A DNA stretch of 44,414 bases, taken from positions 1 to 44,414 of the forward strand of contig DATJVY010000030.1 in assembly GCA_035501615.1 (NCBI GenBank), given 5' to 3'. Below, piece after piece: positions 1 to 8,500 of this stretch (position 1 is its first letter; every line of letters begins with the position of its first letter). The position numbers and the translations under genes are program-made. The notes below the pieces were generated by a model. The model saw only the letters and a program-made list of their open reading frames with translations, was not told where the DNA came from and ran no database searches. Origin of the DNA: RPRB01 sp035501615. GTDB lineage: Bacteria; Myxococcota; Myxococcia; Myxococcales; Myxococcaceae.

Positions 1-64
1 GGTCAACGACCGCGTCGACGCGCTCGAGCCCCTGCTCGAGCGGCTGCGCCGTGAGGGGGCCACG

Positions 65-451
65 ATGCGCGACGCCCCCGGGGTGATAAGCCGTTCGTCC
101 GTGGCCCGACCCCCAGCGACCATCGACGAGTACCTCGCCACCGTGAGGGGCGAGCGGCGCACGGCGCTCGAGGCGCTCCGACGGACCATCCGCCGGCTCG
201 TCCCCCAGGCCGAGGAGTGCGTCAGCTACGGCATCCCCGCCTTTCGCCTCCACGGCCGGGTCATCGCCGGCTTCGCCGCCCGGGCGAACGGCTGCTCCTA
301 CTACCCCTTCAGCGGCGCGACGCTCCGCAGCCTCGCCGACGACCTCGCGGGCTGGGAGGGGACGAAGAGCGCCATTCACTTCGGCCCCGACCGGCCGCTG
401 CCCGCGGCGCTGGTGCGCAAGCTGATCCGGGCCCGGCTCGCCGAGCGCTGA
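65..451 (+). CDS. DUF1801 (YdhG-like) family protein
   Basis: The 128-residue product matches the DUF1801/YdhG fold family: TIDEYLATV near the N-terminus, a central YGIPAFRLHGR stretch, then YYPFSG and a KSAIHF...PLPAALVRKLIRARL C-terminus. Members are small soluble proteins; the Bacillus relative has been called an iron chaperone (frataxin-like), but the role here is unproven. The ATG at 65 is the first Met, yet the frame is open to the window's left edge (from base 2, reading VNDRVDALEPLLERLRREGA). The gene may therefore start further left or be the C-terminal half of a fusion; the extra stretch resembles the helix of a VOC/glyoxalase domain. The family call is firm and the start is not. 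Confidence 0.75.
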   Translation: MRDAPGVISRSSVARPPATIDEYLATVRGERRTALEALRRTIRRLVPQAEECVSYGIPAFRLHGRVIAGFAARANGCSYYPFSGATLRSLADDLAGWEGTKSAIHFGPDRPLPAALVRKLIRARLAER

Positions 452-473
452 ACCGGAGTCCGCCGGGCCGCCG

Positions 474-1127
474 TCAGCCCGACCCCAGCGCCTGGAGGTC
501 GCGCATCTCCAGCACGTGGGTCGGCGGCCGCTCGCGCGCGGCGCGGATCATCGCCCGGCCCAGCGCCTCGGTGGTGATCACCATCGACGGCGCGAGCGCC
601 TGGATGACCGGCGCAAGGGGCGCGAACACGCGGTACGCCAGCGCCGTCCACCGCGTGCTCGACACCTCCCCGTGCACCGGACGCAGCATCGCCAGCCGGA
701 CCATGTACGCCGCCGGGAAGAGGCCGAGCAGCGCCGCCTCGGTGCGCCCCTTCACCTGCGCCCACATCGCCTTCCCACCCGTGCCGGCCCCCGAGACGTA
801 GAAGAACGCCATCGAGGGGCTCACCCGCGCCAGCACCCGGGCCCAGCCGAGGGTGAGGTCGTAGGTCAGCCGGGTGTACTCGGCCTCGCTCATGCCCGCC
901 GAGGACACTCCGAGGCAGAAGAAGCACGCGTCGTACCCCTGCAGCTCCGCGTCCGGGACGTTCACGTCGAAGAGGTCCTTGCGGAGCAGCTCCCGGACCC
1001 TGGGATCGGAGACCCCGGTCGACCTCCGGCCGATGGAGAGCACCGCCTTCACCCCCGCGTCGCGCAGGCACGCCCCGAGGACCGCCTGCCCCACCATTCC
1101 CGTCGCTCCGAAGACGATGGCCCGCAT
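474..1127 (-). CDS. NAD(P)-binding (NAD-dependent epimerase/dehydratase-like) protein
   Basis: The 217-residue product opens with a Rossmann nucleotide loop, GATGMVG at residues 6-12, typical of atypical short-chain dehydrogenases of the NmrA/NAD(P)H-binding type. A YVSGAGTGGKAMWAQVKG stretch near residue 110 holds a possible catalytic Ser and Lys but lacks the classical Tyr-x3-Lys. It is probably a cytosolic redox or regulatory protein of unknown substrate. I chose the ATG at 1127; an in-frame GTG at 1136 adds three residues, and neither has a strong ribosome binding site. It lies 49 bases downstream of the TetR gene on the same strand, so the two may be co-transcribed. Confidence 0.8.
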   Translation of the reverse strand: MRAIVFGATGMVGQAVLGACLRDAGVKAVLSIGRRSTGVSDPRVRELLRKDLFDVNVPDAELQGYDACFFCLGVSSAGMSEAEYTRLTYDLTLGWARVLARVSPSMAFFYVSGAGTGGKAMWAQVKGRTEAALLGLFPAAYMVRLAMLRPVHGEVSSTRWTALAYRVFAPLAPVIQALAPSMVITTEALGRAMIRAARERPPTHVLEMRDLQALGSG

Positions 1128-1176
1128 TCCTGCCACTCAAGCGCGGAACGGCCCCGGCAGCCAGCGGGCCCGGGCG

Positions 1177-1734
1177 TCAGGGCGGCAGGAGCATCCCGAT
1201 GGCCTGCTCGGCGTCGCGGAGAGGCTCCACGTTCCGGCGCACCCGCGCGAGCAGCAGCGCCCCCTCGATGAGGGAGAGCATGATCCGGGCGAGCCGGTCG
1301 GGCGCGGCGATCCGCGGCCGCTCCCGGCGCAGCCGCTCCGCCAGCACCGCCGTCCACCGCTCGAACACCTCCGCGCACGCGGCGGAGAGCGCCGGAGCCT
1401 CCTCCGAGGCCTCCAGGGCCGTGGTGGCCACAGGACAGCCGAGCATGAAGTCGGACGCCTCGAGCTGGCGGGCGAACATCCGTGCCACCGACTGGAGCCC
1501 GCTCCGCACGTCCGGCTTCCCGTCCATCTTCGCCTGGAGCGCCGATCCGAGCTGCTCCCCCAGCCGGCGCACCGCCTCCGCCGCCATCTGCTCCTTCCCC
1601 TCGGGGAAGTGGAAGTAGAGCGAGCCCCGCGGCGCCTCGGCCTCGGCCAGCACCTGCGCCAGCCCGGTGGCGTGGTAGCCCTGCCGCGCCAGCAGCCGTG
1701 CCGTCACCTCCACCATCCGTTCACGGGTGTCCAT
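1177..1734 (-). CDS. TetR-family transcriptional repressor (LmrA/YxaF-like)
   Basis: The 185-residue product has an N-terminal TetR helix-turn-helix: RERMVEVTARLLARQGYHATGLAQVLAEAEAP, then GSLYFHFPEGKEQM. The GSLYFHFP hallmark and the C-terminal region (ASDFMLGCPVATTALE) resemble the LmrA/YxaF subgroup. The ATG at 1734 is chosen because the HTH starts right after it; the longer reading frame to 1830 would run through the operators. Two palindromes of the type TAGACC-N4-GGTCTA lie directly upstream between this gene and the divergent hydrolase, which fits a ligand-responsive repressor controlling both directions. The ligand is unknown. Confidence 0.9.
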   Translation of the reverse strand: MDTRERMVEVTARLLARQGYHATGLAQVLAEAEAPRGSLYFHFPEGKEQMAAEAVRRLGEQLGSALQAKMDGKPDVRSGLQSVARMFARQLEASDFMLGCPVATTALEASEEAPALSAACAEVFERWTAVLAERLRRERPRIAAPDRLARIMLSLIEGALLLARVRRNVEPLRDAEQAIGMLLPP

Positions 1735-1757
1735 CCGCCGGGGGCTCCTTGACTCGT

Positions 1758-1775
1758 CTAGACCGATCGGTCTAG
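1758..1775. promoter_or_regulatory. Palindromic operator 1 (TetR/LmrA-type)
   Basis: CTAGACCGATCGGTCTAG is a perfect 18-bp palindrome in the divergent promoter region between the TetR gene and the hydrolase gene. It resembles TetR/LmrA-family boxes, and its position 24 bases upstream of the repressor start fits autoregulation. Confidence 0.75.
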
Positions 1776-1777
1776 TC

Positions 1778-1797
1778 AGTAGACCGACTGGTCTACT
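1778..1797. promoter_or_regulatory. Palindromic operator 2 (TetR/LmrA-type)
   Basis: AGTAGACC-GACT-GGTCTACT has perfect 8-bp arms around a 4-bp centre. Its centre lies 21 bp from that of operator 1, two helical turns, so two repressor dimers could bind the same DNA face. It ends 17 bases before the hydrolase start codon. Confidence 0.75.
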
Positions 1798-1814
1798 TAG
1801 CACGGAGGTCCCCG

Positions 1815-2696
1815 GTGCGTCCCATCGCATTGGTCTTCGAGGCCGCGGACGGAAGGCCCCTGGCGGCCACCGTCCTCGAGCCCTCCCGGGCGGAGGCCGC
1901 GGTGGTCATCGCCAGCGCCACCGGCGTCCCCCGCCGCATCTACGAGGGCGTCGCCGGCTGCCTGGCCGCGGCCGGCCTCGCGGTCCTCACTTTCGACTAC
2001 CGGGGCATCGGCGGCTCCCGGCAAGGCGGCTCGCTCCGCCACGAGCCGGCCCGGATGCAGGACTGGGGGCGCCTCGACCTGGAGGGCGCGCTGTCCTGGA
2101 TGCAGAGGGCCTACCCCCGGGTGCCGCAGCTGCTCCTCGGCCACAGCGCCGGAGGACAGCTGGTCGGCCTCGCCCCCTCGGCGCGCCGCCTCTCGGGCGC
2201 CGCCTTCATCGGCTCGCAGCTCGGCTGGGCGGGGCACTGGCCCTGGCCGGCCCGGGCGGTGATGTGGAGCATGTGGCACGCCTTCATCCCCGGCCTCGCG
2301 GCGGTGGCCGGCTACCTGCCGATGCGGATGCTGGGCCAGGGCGAGGACCTGCCGGCGGGCGTGGCCCTGGAGTGGGCGGAGTGGGGCCGCCGCCGCAACT
2401 ACCTCTTCGACGCGCTGGAGCCCGAGGTGCGCGAGGCCTATGGCGCGCTCCGTTTCCCGGTGCGGGCGCTCCACATCTCCGACGATCTCTACGCCCCCCG
2501 GAGCGGGGTCGAAGCGCTGGCCTCGTTCTATGGCGGGCGACGGGAGGTCCGCACCGTCACCCCAGCCGAGGCCGGTGCGCGGCGCATCGGCCACTTCGGG
2601 TGGGTCCGCCCCCGGTTCGAGGAGTCGATCTGGGCGCCGATCCGCGACTGGTTCCGCGACCGGCTCGAGCCCTCCCCGCTGCGCCGGGTGGGCTAA
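1815..2696 (+). CDS. Alpha/beta hydrolase
   Basis: The 293-residue product is an alpha/beta hydrolase of the serine aminopeptidase/lysophospholipase-like group. It shows the oxyanion and strand region FDYRGIGGS (60-68), the nucleophile elbow GHSAGG with Ser111, a candidate acid in HISDDLYAP (Asp223 or Asp224), and a catalytic His260 in RIGHFGW. There is no signal peptide, so it is probably cytosolic. The start is GTG with GGAGG six bases upstream. It is transcribed away from the TetR repressor across two operators and is the obvious regulatory target. The substrate cannot be read from sequence. The stop lies one base from the stop of the convergent Lrp gene. Confidence 0.88.
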   Translation: MRPIALVFEAADGRPLAATVLEPSRAEAAVVIASATGVPRRIYEGVAGCLAAAGLAVLTFDYRGIGGSRQGGSLRHEPARMQDWGRLDLEGALSWMQRAYPRVPQLLLGHSAGGQLVGLAPSARRLSGAAFIGSQLGWAGHWPWPARAVMWSMWHAFIPGLAAVAGYLPMRMLGQGEDLPAGVALEWAEWGRRRNYLFDALEPEVREAYGALRFPVRALHISDDLYAPRSGVEALASFYGGRREVRTVTPAEAGARRIGHFGWVRPRFEESIWAPIRDWFRDRLEPSPLRRVG

Positions 2697-2697
2697 C

Positions 2698-3147
2698 TTA
2701 GCCGCGCTGGAAGCGGTTCTGCATCACCAACGCCGTGCGGGTGCGGGCCACCCCGGGCAGGGCAGCGACGGCGGCGCGGATCCGGTCGATGCCGGCGATG
2801 TCCCGGGACTGCACCTGGAGGATGAGGTCCAGGTCCCCGCTCACCGAGTCGCAGACCCGCACCTCGGGGAAGGCCTGGAGCGCCGCGGCCAGCGTGTCGT
2901 GGCTCGCGCCGCTGGCCGAGACCAGGAGGTAGGCCTGCACGTCGGCGGCACGGTTGCCGCGGCGGATGGTGTAGCCGGCGATGTGCCCCATCCGCTCCAG
3001 GCGCTCGATGCGCTCCTGGATCGCGCTCCGCGAGCGCCCCACCCGCCGCGCGAGCCGCGCGTGCGACATCCGGCCATCCATCTCCAGCAACGCCAGGAGC
3101 TGGAGGTCGAGCGGGTCGAGCGCGCGAGGGAAGGTATCCGGCTGCAT
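2698..3147 (-). CDS. Lrp/AsnC-family transcriptional regulator
   Basis: The 149-residue product has the standard Lrp/AsnC layout. An N-terminal winged HTH (LDPLDLQLLALLEMDGRMSHARLARRVGRSRSAIQERIERLERMGHI) is followed by GYTIRRG and a C-terminal RAM ligand-binding domain (VRVCDSVSGDLDLILQVQSRD). Such proteins are octameric amino-acid-responsive regulators. The ATG at 3147 is preferred because the HTH follows at once; the open frame extends to 3240 with an Arg/Pro-rich sequence that is not part of the family. The effector is not evident. The gene meets the hydrolase gene tail to tail with one base between stops. Confidence 0.9.
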   Translation of the reverse strand: MQPDTFPRALDPLDLQLLALLEMDGRMSHARLARRVGRSRSAIQERIERLERMGHIAGYTIRRGNRAADVQAYLLVSASGASHDTLAAALQAFPEVRVCDSVSGDLDLILQVQSRDIAGIDRIRAAVAALPGVARTRTALVMQNRFQRG

Positions 3148-3298
3148 CGGCGTCCCCACGACTCTAACGCTCCGGCCCGGCAGCGCTTTCCAGCCGCCGG
3201 GCGCCCGGCACATCGCCGGAGGACGCACGAATCTGCGCAACAGCGGGCACGCTCCCCCGGTCCTCCTCGATGAGGGGAGCCGTGGCGCGCAGTCCGGT

Positions 3299-3356
3299 CG
3301 CGCGCCGGGAGGTTCCGCGGTCGGGGGCGCGCGACCCCGGAACCTCCCGGCGCGCG
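3299..3356. repeat. 58-bp inverted repeat with 19-bp perfect arms
   Basis: Arms at 3299-3317 and 3338-3356 are exact reverse complements over 19 bp, around a 20-base loop that can pair further (GGTCG with CGACC). The element sits downstream of the TPR/DUF1579-like gene and upstream of the Lrp gene, both on the minus strand. There is no T-run, so it may be a terminator, an mRNA-stabilising hairpin or a dispersed palindromic repeat. The 252-base gap holds no gene that I can see. Confidence 0.65.
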
Positions 3357-3399
3357 AGGTCCGCGCCCGGAGGTGTGGAGGCGCGCGAACTTCCGGTCC

Positions 3400-4302
3400 T
3401 CAGAGCGCGGAGAAGGGCGCGCCGGCCGGCACGTAGATGAGGTCGTACTCGGTGCTCCACGTCTTGCCCCCGTCCGCCGTCCCCTCGCTGAACTGCCGCA
3501 CCCGGTGCCCCGACAGCGGGGTGAAGGAGAGCCGGCGCTGGTAGGGCTTCCCGTCGGCCCGGGGCTGATCGGAGTGGTAGACCATCGCCCCGCTCTCCAG
3601 CCGGCCGGTGAAGAAGATCGGCGTCGCGCTCGAGTCCACCCAGGACTGCTCCCACCGCTTGCGCGCCGCGTTCCAGGTGTTCCAGCTCTTGCCCTCCCCG
3701 GTGCCCTTCCAGTTCTCGAGCACCACGCAGTCGCCGAGGATGCGCTCGATCCGGCTCTGCCCCACGCGGTTCCCGCTGCGGTCGTAGACGTCCCAGCTGC
3801 CGATCCAGAAGTCGAGCTCGCGCCAGGGTGAGCCGGGCTGGGCGCACGGCGCGGCCAGCGCTGCAAACTTCGCCGCCAGCTCCTTGAACCGCGGATCCCC
3901 CGCCACTGCCGGGTCGGCATCCACCGCCGGGAATCCCGGAGGCGGCCCGAACTCCTCGGTCACGAGTGGCCTCAGGAGCGCCAGTGCCGCGTCCTTCTCG
4001 CCCAGGCGAGCGTGGGCGAGCGCCCGCTGGTACCGCATCAGGGGAGGGAAGAACCCGAGCTGCTCGGCCCGCTCCAGCGCAGCCAGGGCCTCGCTGGGGC
4101 GCCCGGCCTGGAGGAGGGAGCGCCCCAGCCGCGCCCAGCTCGAGGCCTGGTCGGGCTGCGTCCTCACCACCGACCGGTAGAGCTCTGCGGCGCGGGCCCA
4201 GTCCTGGTCGGCGAAGGCCCGGTTCGCTGCAGCGAGCGGGTCGCCCTCCGCAGCCGGTGGGGGAGCAGTCAGCAGGACCAGCAGCAGCGCAGCGGTGTGC
4301 AT
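3400..4302 (-). CDS. Secreted TPR protein with C-terminal DUF1579-like domain
   Basis: The 300-residue product starts with a short hydrophobic leader (MHTAALLLVLLTAPPPAAEG). Tetratricopeptide-like helices follow (AANRAFADQDWARAAELYRSVV, then ASSWARLGRSLLQAGRPSEAL, about residues 24-115). The C-terminal half (about 155-295) reads ELDFWIGSWDVYD, SRIERILGDCVVLENW, DGGKTWSTEYDLIYV, a pattern seen in DUF1579-like secreted beta-barrel domains. Function is unknown; such domains often stand alone. A GAGGAGG motif lies about ten bases before the ATG. The gene follows the ArsR regulator after 63 bases on the same strand and may be co-transcribed with it. Confidence 0.75.
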   Translation of the reverse strand: MHTAALLLVLLTAPPPAAEGDPLAAANRAFADQDWARAAELYRSVVRTQPDQASSWARLGRSLLQAGRPSEALAALERAEQLGFFPPLMRYQRALAHARLGEKDAALALLRPLVTEEFGPPPGFPAVDADPAVAGDPRFKELAAKFAALAAPCAQPGSPWRELDFWIGSWDVYDRSGNRVGQSRIERILGDCVVLENWKGTGEGKSWNTWNAARKRWEQSWVDSSATPIFFTGRLESGAMVYHSDQPRADGKPYQRRLSFTPLSGHRVRQFSEGTADGGKTWSTEYDLIYVPAGAPFSAL

Positions 4303-4365
4303 GGCGCAGCGTCCTCCTCGAGCAGCTCCGAGCAGTGTGCGCCCCGTTCAAGGGAGCCGGCGGCC

Positions 4366-4713
4366 TCAGGCTGCGGAGAGGCCCGGGTCGGCCGCGAGCG
4401 GGCGGCTGGTCCCCACGCTGCGCAGCGACTCGGCGAGCAGCGCGACCCGGTCCGGCCGCGGGCGGTACACCGTCCACCGGCCACGGCGCTCGGTCTCGAC
4501 CAGGTTGGCCTCCTTGAGGATGCGGAGGTGGTGCGAGACCAGGGCATGAGGCAGGCCGACCAGCAGCTCGAGGTCCGAGAGGCACAGCCCTCGCTCGCCC
4601 GAGCGCACCGGGCCCGCCCGGGGGCCCTCCCAGCCGAGGAGGAGCTCGAGCATCCGCAACCGGGTGGGCTCCGCGACCGCCTTCAACACGCTCAAGAGTT
4701 CGTTCGCGCTCAT
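4366..4713 (-). CDS. ArsR-family transcriptional regulator
   Basis: The 115-residue product has the ArsR winged HTH: LLSVLKAVAEPTRLRMLELLL, then LCLSDLELLVGLPHALVSHHLRILKEANLVETERRGRWTVYRP. The metal-binding ELCVCDL of classical ArsR/SmtB is replaced by a stretch with a single Cys (GLCLSDL), so sensing of arsenite through the usual thiol site looks unlikely and the signal is unknown. The ATG at 4713 is preferred to the longer frame starting at 4785, which would run through the hairpin at 4742-4770. It is followed on the same strand by the TPR/DUF1579-like gene. Confidence 0.85.
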   Translation of the reverse strand: MSANELLSVLKAVAEPTRLRMLELLLGWEGPRAGPVRSGERGLCLSDLELLVGLPHALVSHHLRILKEANLVETERRGRWTVYRPRPDRVALLAESLRSVGTSRPLAADPGLSAA

Positions 4714-4741
4714 GTCACTGCTCCGGCCAACAGGGGAACGC

Positions 4742-4770
4742 GGGACCGGGGTGGCGATTGCCCCGGTCCC
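4742..4770 (-). terminator. Hairpin terminator candidate after lipoprotein gene
   Basis: GGGACCGGGG and CCCCGGTCCC form perfect 10-bp arms around a 9-base loop, starting 12 bases beyond the stop of the first lipoprotein gene (minus strand). There is no clear T-run, but a GC-rich stem at this position suits termination of the receptor-lipoprotein transcript. Confidence 0.55.
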
Positions 4771-4781
4771 CGCTCCCGAAG

Positions 4782-5516
4782 TCACTTCAATCCGGGAAAC
4801 GGCTTGGTGAAGAAGCAGATTCCCTGGGTGGGATCGCCGGTGAGGAAGTTGGTCACCCAGTCCTCCTTCACGCAGGCGATGGCGTAGTCGGGGTTCAAGC
4901 CCGAGGCGAACCGGCCGTTGGCCGGGTCACCGAACGGGTCGCAGATGGTGTCGTCCTCGCAGGGGCCGATGAACCCGATCGGCGACGGGGTGAGCCCCTG
5001 CATCTTGTAGGTGCCGGTGCAGGTCCCGAAGGTGATGTCCGCGTCCCCCTCGAAGGTCGAGCCCTGGTAGCGGGCCCCGTCGAGGAAGCGGAGATTCTTC
5101 GCGTGGTAGACGAGGACGTTCAGACCGAGGCCGAGCACGTCGGTATCAGACGTCATCGGCGTCATGTCGGGGATGGTGCAGATGTCATCTGCATCCGGCG
5201 TCGTGGACATCGTCCCGTGTCCGAGAACCGGGCTGTTCGGCCCCCCCGTGTCCGGGTAGGGCATGCTGTCGGACTTCACCCAGATCGCATTGTCGGAGAA
5301 ACCGTCGAATCGCCAGTTGTCGGCGTAGGTCGTCGGAAGGACGTTCTCGCATCCGGCGGGGGCGCTGCCCTGGAGGGTGAACTTGATGGTGTAGCCCTGC
5401 AGGGGAGGGCGCTGGATGAGGCAGGGGGCTGGCGCCGCCGTCGGGCAGCCGGTGAGCACGGCCAGCGAGAGGGCAGCGAGGAGGACGGCGTGCAGGCCTT
5501 TGACTTGGGAGTGCAT
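4782..5516 (-). CDS. Receptor-associated lipoprotein, copy 1
   Basis: The 244-residue product (from the ATG at 5516) has a lipoprotein signal: hydrophobic LLAALSLAVLTGC, with the lipidated Cys at residue 24. I recognise no named domain. Notable parts are DSMPYPD, several Cys residues (likely disulfides outside the cytoplasm) and the C-terminal end GICFFTKPFPGLK. The protein encoded at 9899-10585 shares SMPYPD and a matching end (GVCFFNKPYPSLK), so these are paralogs. The gene begins just after the stop of a TonB-dependent receptor gene and is surely in its operon. An ATG at 5522 is also possible, but GAGG abuts it and is six bases from the ATG at 5516. It probably works at the outer membrane with the receptor; that role is inferred from context. 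Confidence 0.8.
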   Translation of the reverse strand: MHSQVKGLHAVLLAALSLAVLTGCPTAAPAPCLIQRPPLQGYTIKFTLQGSAPAGCENVLPTTYADNWRFDGFSDNAIWVKSDSMPYPDTGGPNSPVLGHGTMSTTPDADDICTIPDMTPMTSDTDVLGLGLNVLVYHAKNLRFLDGARYQGSTFEGDADITFGTCTGTYKMQGLTPSPIGFIGPCEDDTICDPFGDPANGRFASGLNPDYAIACVKEDWVTNFLTGDPTQGICFFTKPFPGLK

Positions 5517-5525
5517 GGGCATCCT

Positions 5526-8500
5526 CTAGAAGGTGAAACGGAGGCTGAACCGGAAGCTGCGCACCGGCTGGTAGTTGGTGGGCTTGCCCCAGTTGGTGTT
5601 GGTGTTCACGAAGCCCACCGTCTGGTTCGGCGTGGGGAGCAGCACCTGCGACGCCGCGCCGCCGATGAACTTGGGTTTCGGGAGCGAGCCGTTGCCCGGG
5701 GTGAGCACCACCGCGTTGCCCGCGGCCACGTTCTGGTCCCAGGTGAGGTTGGGGTCGTAGCTCGGTCCCACCTGGACGACGGAGCCGTAGGGTGACGGCA
5801 CCGTGCCGTTCCGGGCGTTGATGATCGGACCCACGTTGTCGAAGGTGTAGTTCTGGTCGACGGTGATCGCCCGCTGCGAGTTGAAGAGGTTGAAGCCTTC
5901 CACGCTCGCGCTGAGAGTGCTGTCCTTCGAGATGCGGAAGTTGAAGGACAGCCGGGCGTCGAAGGCGGTGACCCAGGGGAGCCGCCCGCCGGCGCCGCGC
6001 TCGAGGATGTAGGCCTGCCCCGGTCCGTAGGTGACCTGCGCCCCGAGGTAGTTGATGGGCGGGCCCGAGGCTGCGTTGAAGGACGCGCCCGCGGTGACGC
6101 TGAACGTCGGCGCCAGCACGAACTCCTTCGCCAGGTACATCTTGATGGTGTGGGTGATGTCGCCGGAGAGGTTTCCGTCCTGGTTCAGGAGCAGCGACTT
6201 CAGGTCGAACGTGGAGTTCAGGTTCGGGTCGAGCTGCCCGTCCTCGGGACGGTAGAGGCCGTCGTAGTTCCCGGTGAGGCGTGACCAGGTGTAGCTGACC
6301 TGGGCCTGCCACAGGTCGGCGAAGGTCTTCACGAAGCTGGCCGTGACCGCGTGGTAGGTCCGCTGGGCCTTGGGGAACGTGTCGGCGATCCCCTGGCCAG
6401 GGTTGCCGATGAAGTAGGTGTTGGCCTCGTCGTTGGACATGTCCTCCACCGTCCGGACGAGGTTGCGGTAGGTGTAGTTCAGGCCGAGGCGCGCGTTGGC
6501 CAGGATCTCGTACTCGGCCCCGGCGACGATCTCGTCGTTGGCCGCGGACTTGAGGTCCGGATCCACGGGCACCTGGTCGGCCGACGTCTGCCGCCACTTC
6601 CGGTTGGGGCGCAGCCCCGAGGTGAGCCGCTTGGCGGCGTCGCAGCGCGCGAGCCCGCCGATGCCCACCGGATCGCAGTCGGTGTTGGAGTAGCCGTAGA
6701 TCTGCGGCTCGATGCTCAGCTCGCGGTCGGCGATGTCGAGGGGGATGTTCTCGTAGTACCGGCCGTAGTTGGCGTAGATCTTCGAGCGGCCCTGCTGGGT
6801 GGGGTCCCACACCACGCCGATGCGCGGTGAGAGCTGGTCGCTCAGCGCGATGCGGGTGATCCCGTCGTCGCCGGCCAGCGCCAGGGTGTCGTAGCGAACG
6901 CCGACGTTGAGGGTGACCTTGTCGAGGATGCTCCAGCTGTCCTGGACGAAGAAACCCCAGATGGTCGACTTGCTCTTGGCGGTGATGCTGTCGAGGGTCA
7001 CCGCCTGGTCGGGCCCGGTGAGGTAGCCGTAGCGGCGGGCCTCGTTGATCGCCGGCTGCCCGTCCGGCGTGCTGTTGCCCTGGAGGTACTGCCAGGCGGC
7101 CTTCCCGGTATAGGCCTTGGTGTGCTCGTAGTAGGAGATGGCACCGTCGAAGCCGGCCTTCAGCACGTGGTGGCCCAGCCCGGTGACCAGGCCGGTGACC
7201 GCCGCCCGGAGCTGGTAGCTGTCCAGCTTCAGCCGCTCGATGAATCCGGGGCCGCCCACCACGTAGCCGAGGAAGCCGCACTCGGTGTTGGCGAACGGCC
7301 CGGAGCAGGCCTGCTTCACCGCCTTCGGGACGTCGGGCTCGAGGGTGGCGATGTTCTGGAGGTCGGCGGTGCTGGTGATGAGACCGGGCGTGCCGGCGAT
7401 CTTCCCGTCCTGGCCGGTGTTGAACTCGCTTCCATCCGCGGGGATGCCCTCGTCGAGCTGGTGGTGCCAGCCGACGCGCACGTCGAGGAGGAGCTTCTTC
7501 TCCAGGAAGCTGCTGTTGAGCTCGCCGGTCAGGTTGTACGAATCGTCGTGGGTGACGAGATTGAAGACGTTGAAGCCTCCACCGGCGTAGAGCCCGGGGT
7601 TCACCGGGTTCCGGGCCTGCAGGACGCCGGGGACCCGCAGCGGATAGTTGCCGTCCCCTCCCCCGGTGGTGGGCGTCCCGTTGATGGACACGCTCAGCCG
7701 GTGGTCCTGGCTGATGAGGTAGGTCAGCTTCCCGATGAAGTTGATGGTTCGCTCGGTGCCGAACCGCCGGCTCTCACCCCCCTCGATGGGGTTGTAGACG
7801 GGCTGGCCGGTCACCGGGTCGTTGACGAAGTTCCCCGACGAATCGACCTCGGCCTTCTGGTAGGTGCGGTTGTACGAGTAGCGCTGCGACGCCCACTGGA
7901 AGCCGGCGAAGAACCACAGCTTGTCCTTGATGAAGTAACCGCCCAGGGTGGCGCCGAGGTCGTAGACCTGGTCCAGGGTGCGCGAGGTCAGGATGGCCGG
8001 CGTGCCGCCGGTGATGGTCAGCGGGCCGGGCGCTCCGGTGAGGCTCCCCGGGGTCCAGGTTCCGAAGATCGAGCCGTGGAACTCGTTTCCGCCGGACTTG
8101 GTGGTGGCGCTCAGCGCGCCGCCGAGGGTCCGCCCGTACTCGGGCATGTACCCGCCGGTGATGACGTTCACCTCGTCGATGAACTCCACGGTGAGCGGCG
8201 ATCCGTTCACGCCGTAGGCCGGGTCGTTCACCGCCAGGCCGTCGATGAGGTAACTGTTCTCCGGGCTCTGCGAGCCGCTGATCGCCACGCCATACAGGTC
8301 GTTTGCGGCGTTGGGCGCCGTCGAGGCCAGCGAGTCGAAGGAACGGTTCGCCCCGCCGAGCCCGTTGGGCCGGGACACCGCGAGGTTGCGGACGAAATCG
8401 CTGTTGATGGTGGTGCCCACGGTGCTCGAGCCGACGTCCACGACCGGGGGCGTCCCGACCACGGTCACCGTCTCGATCCCCGCCACTTCCGGAAGCAGCT

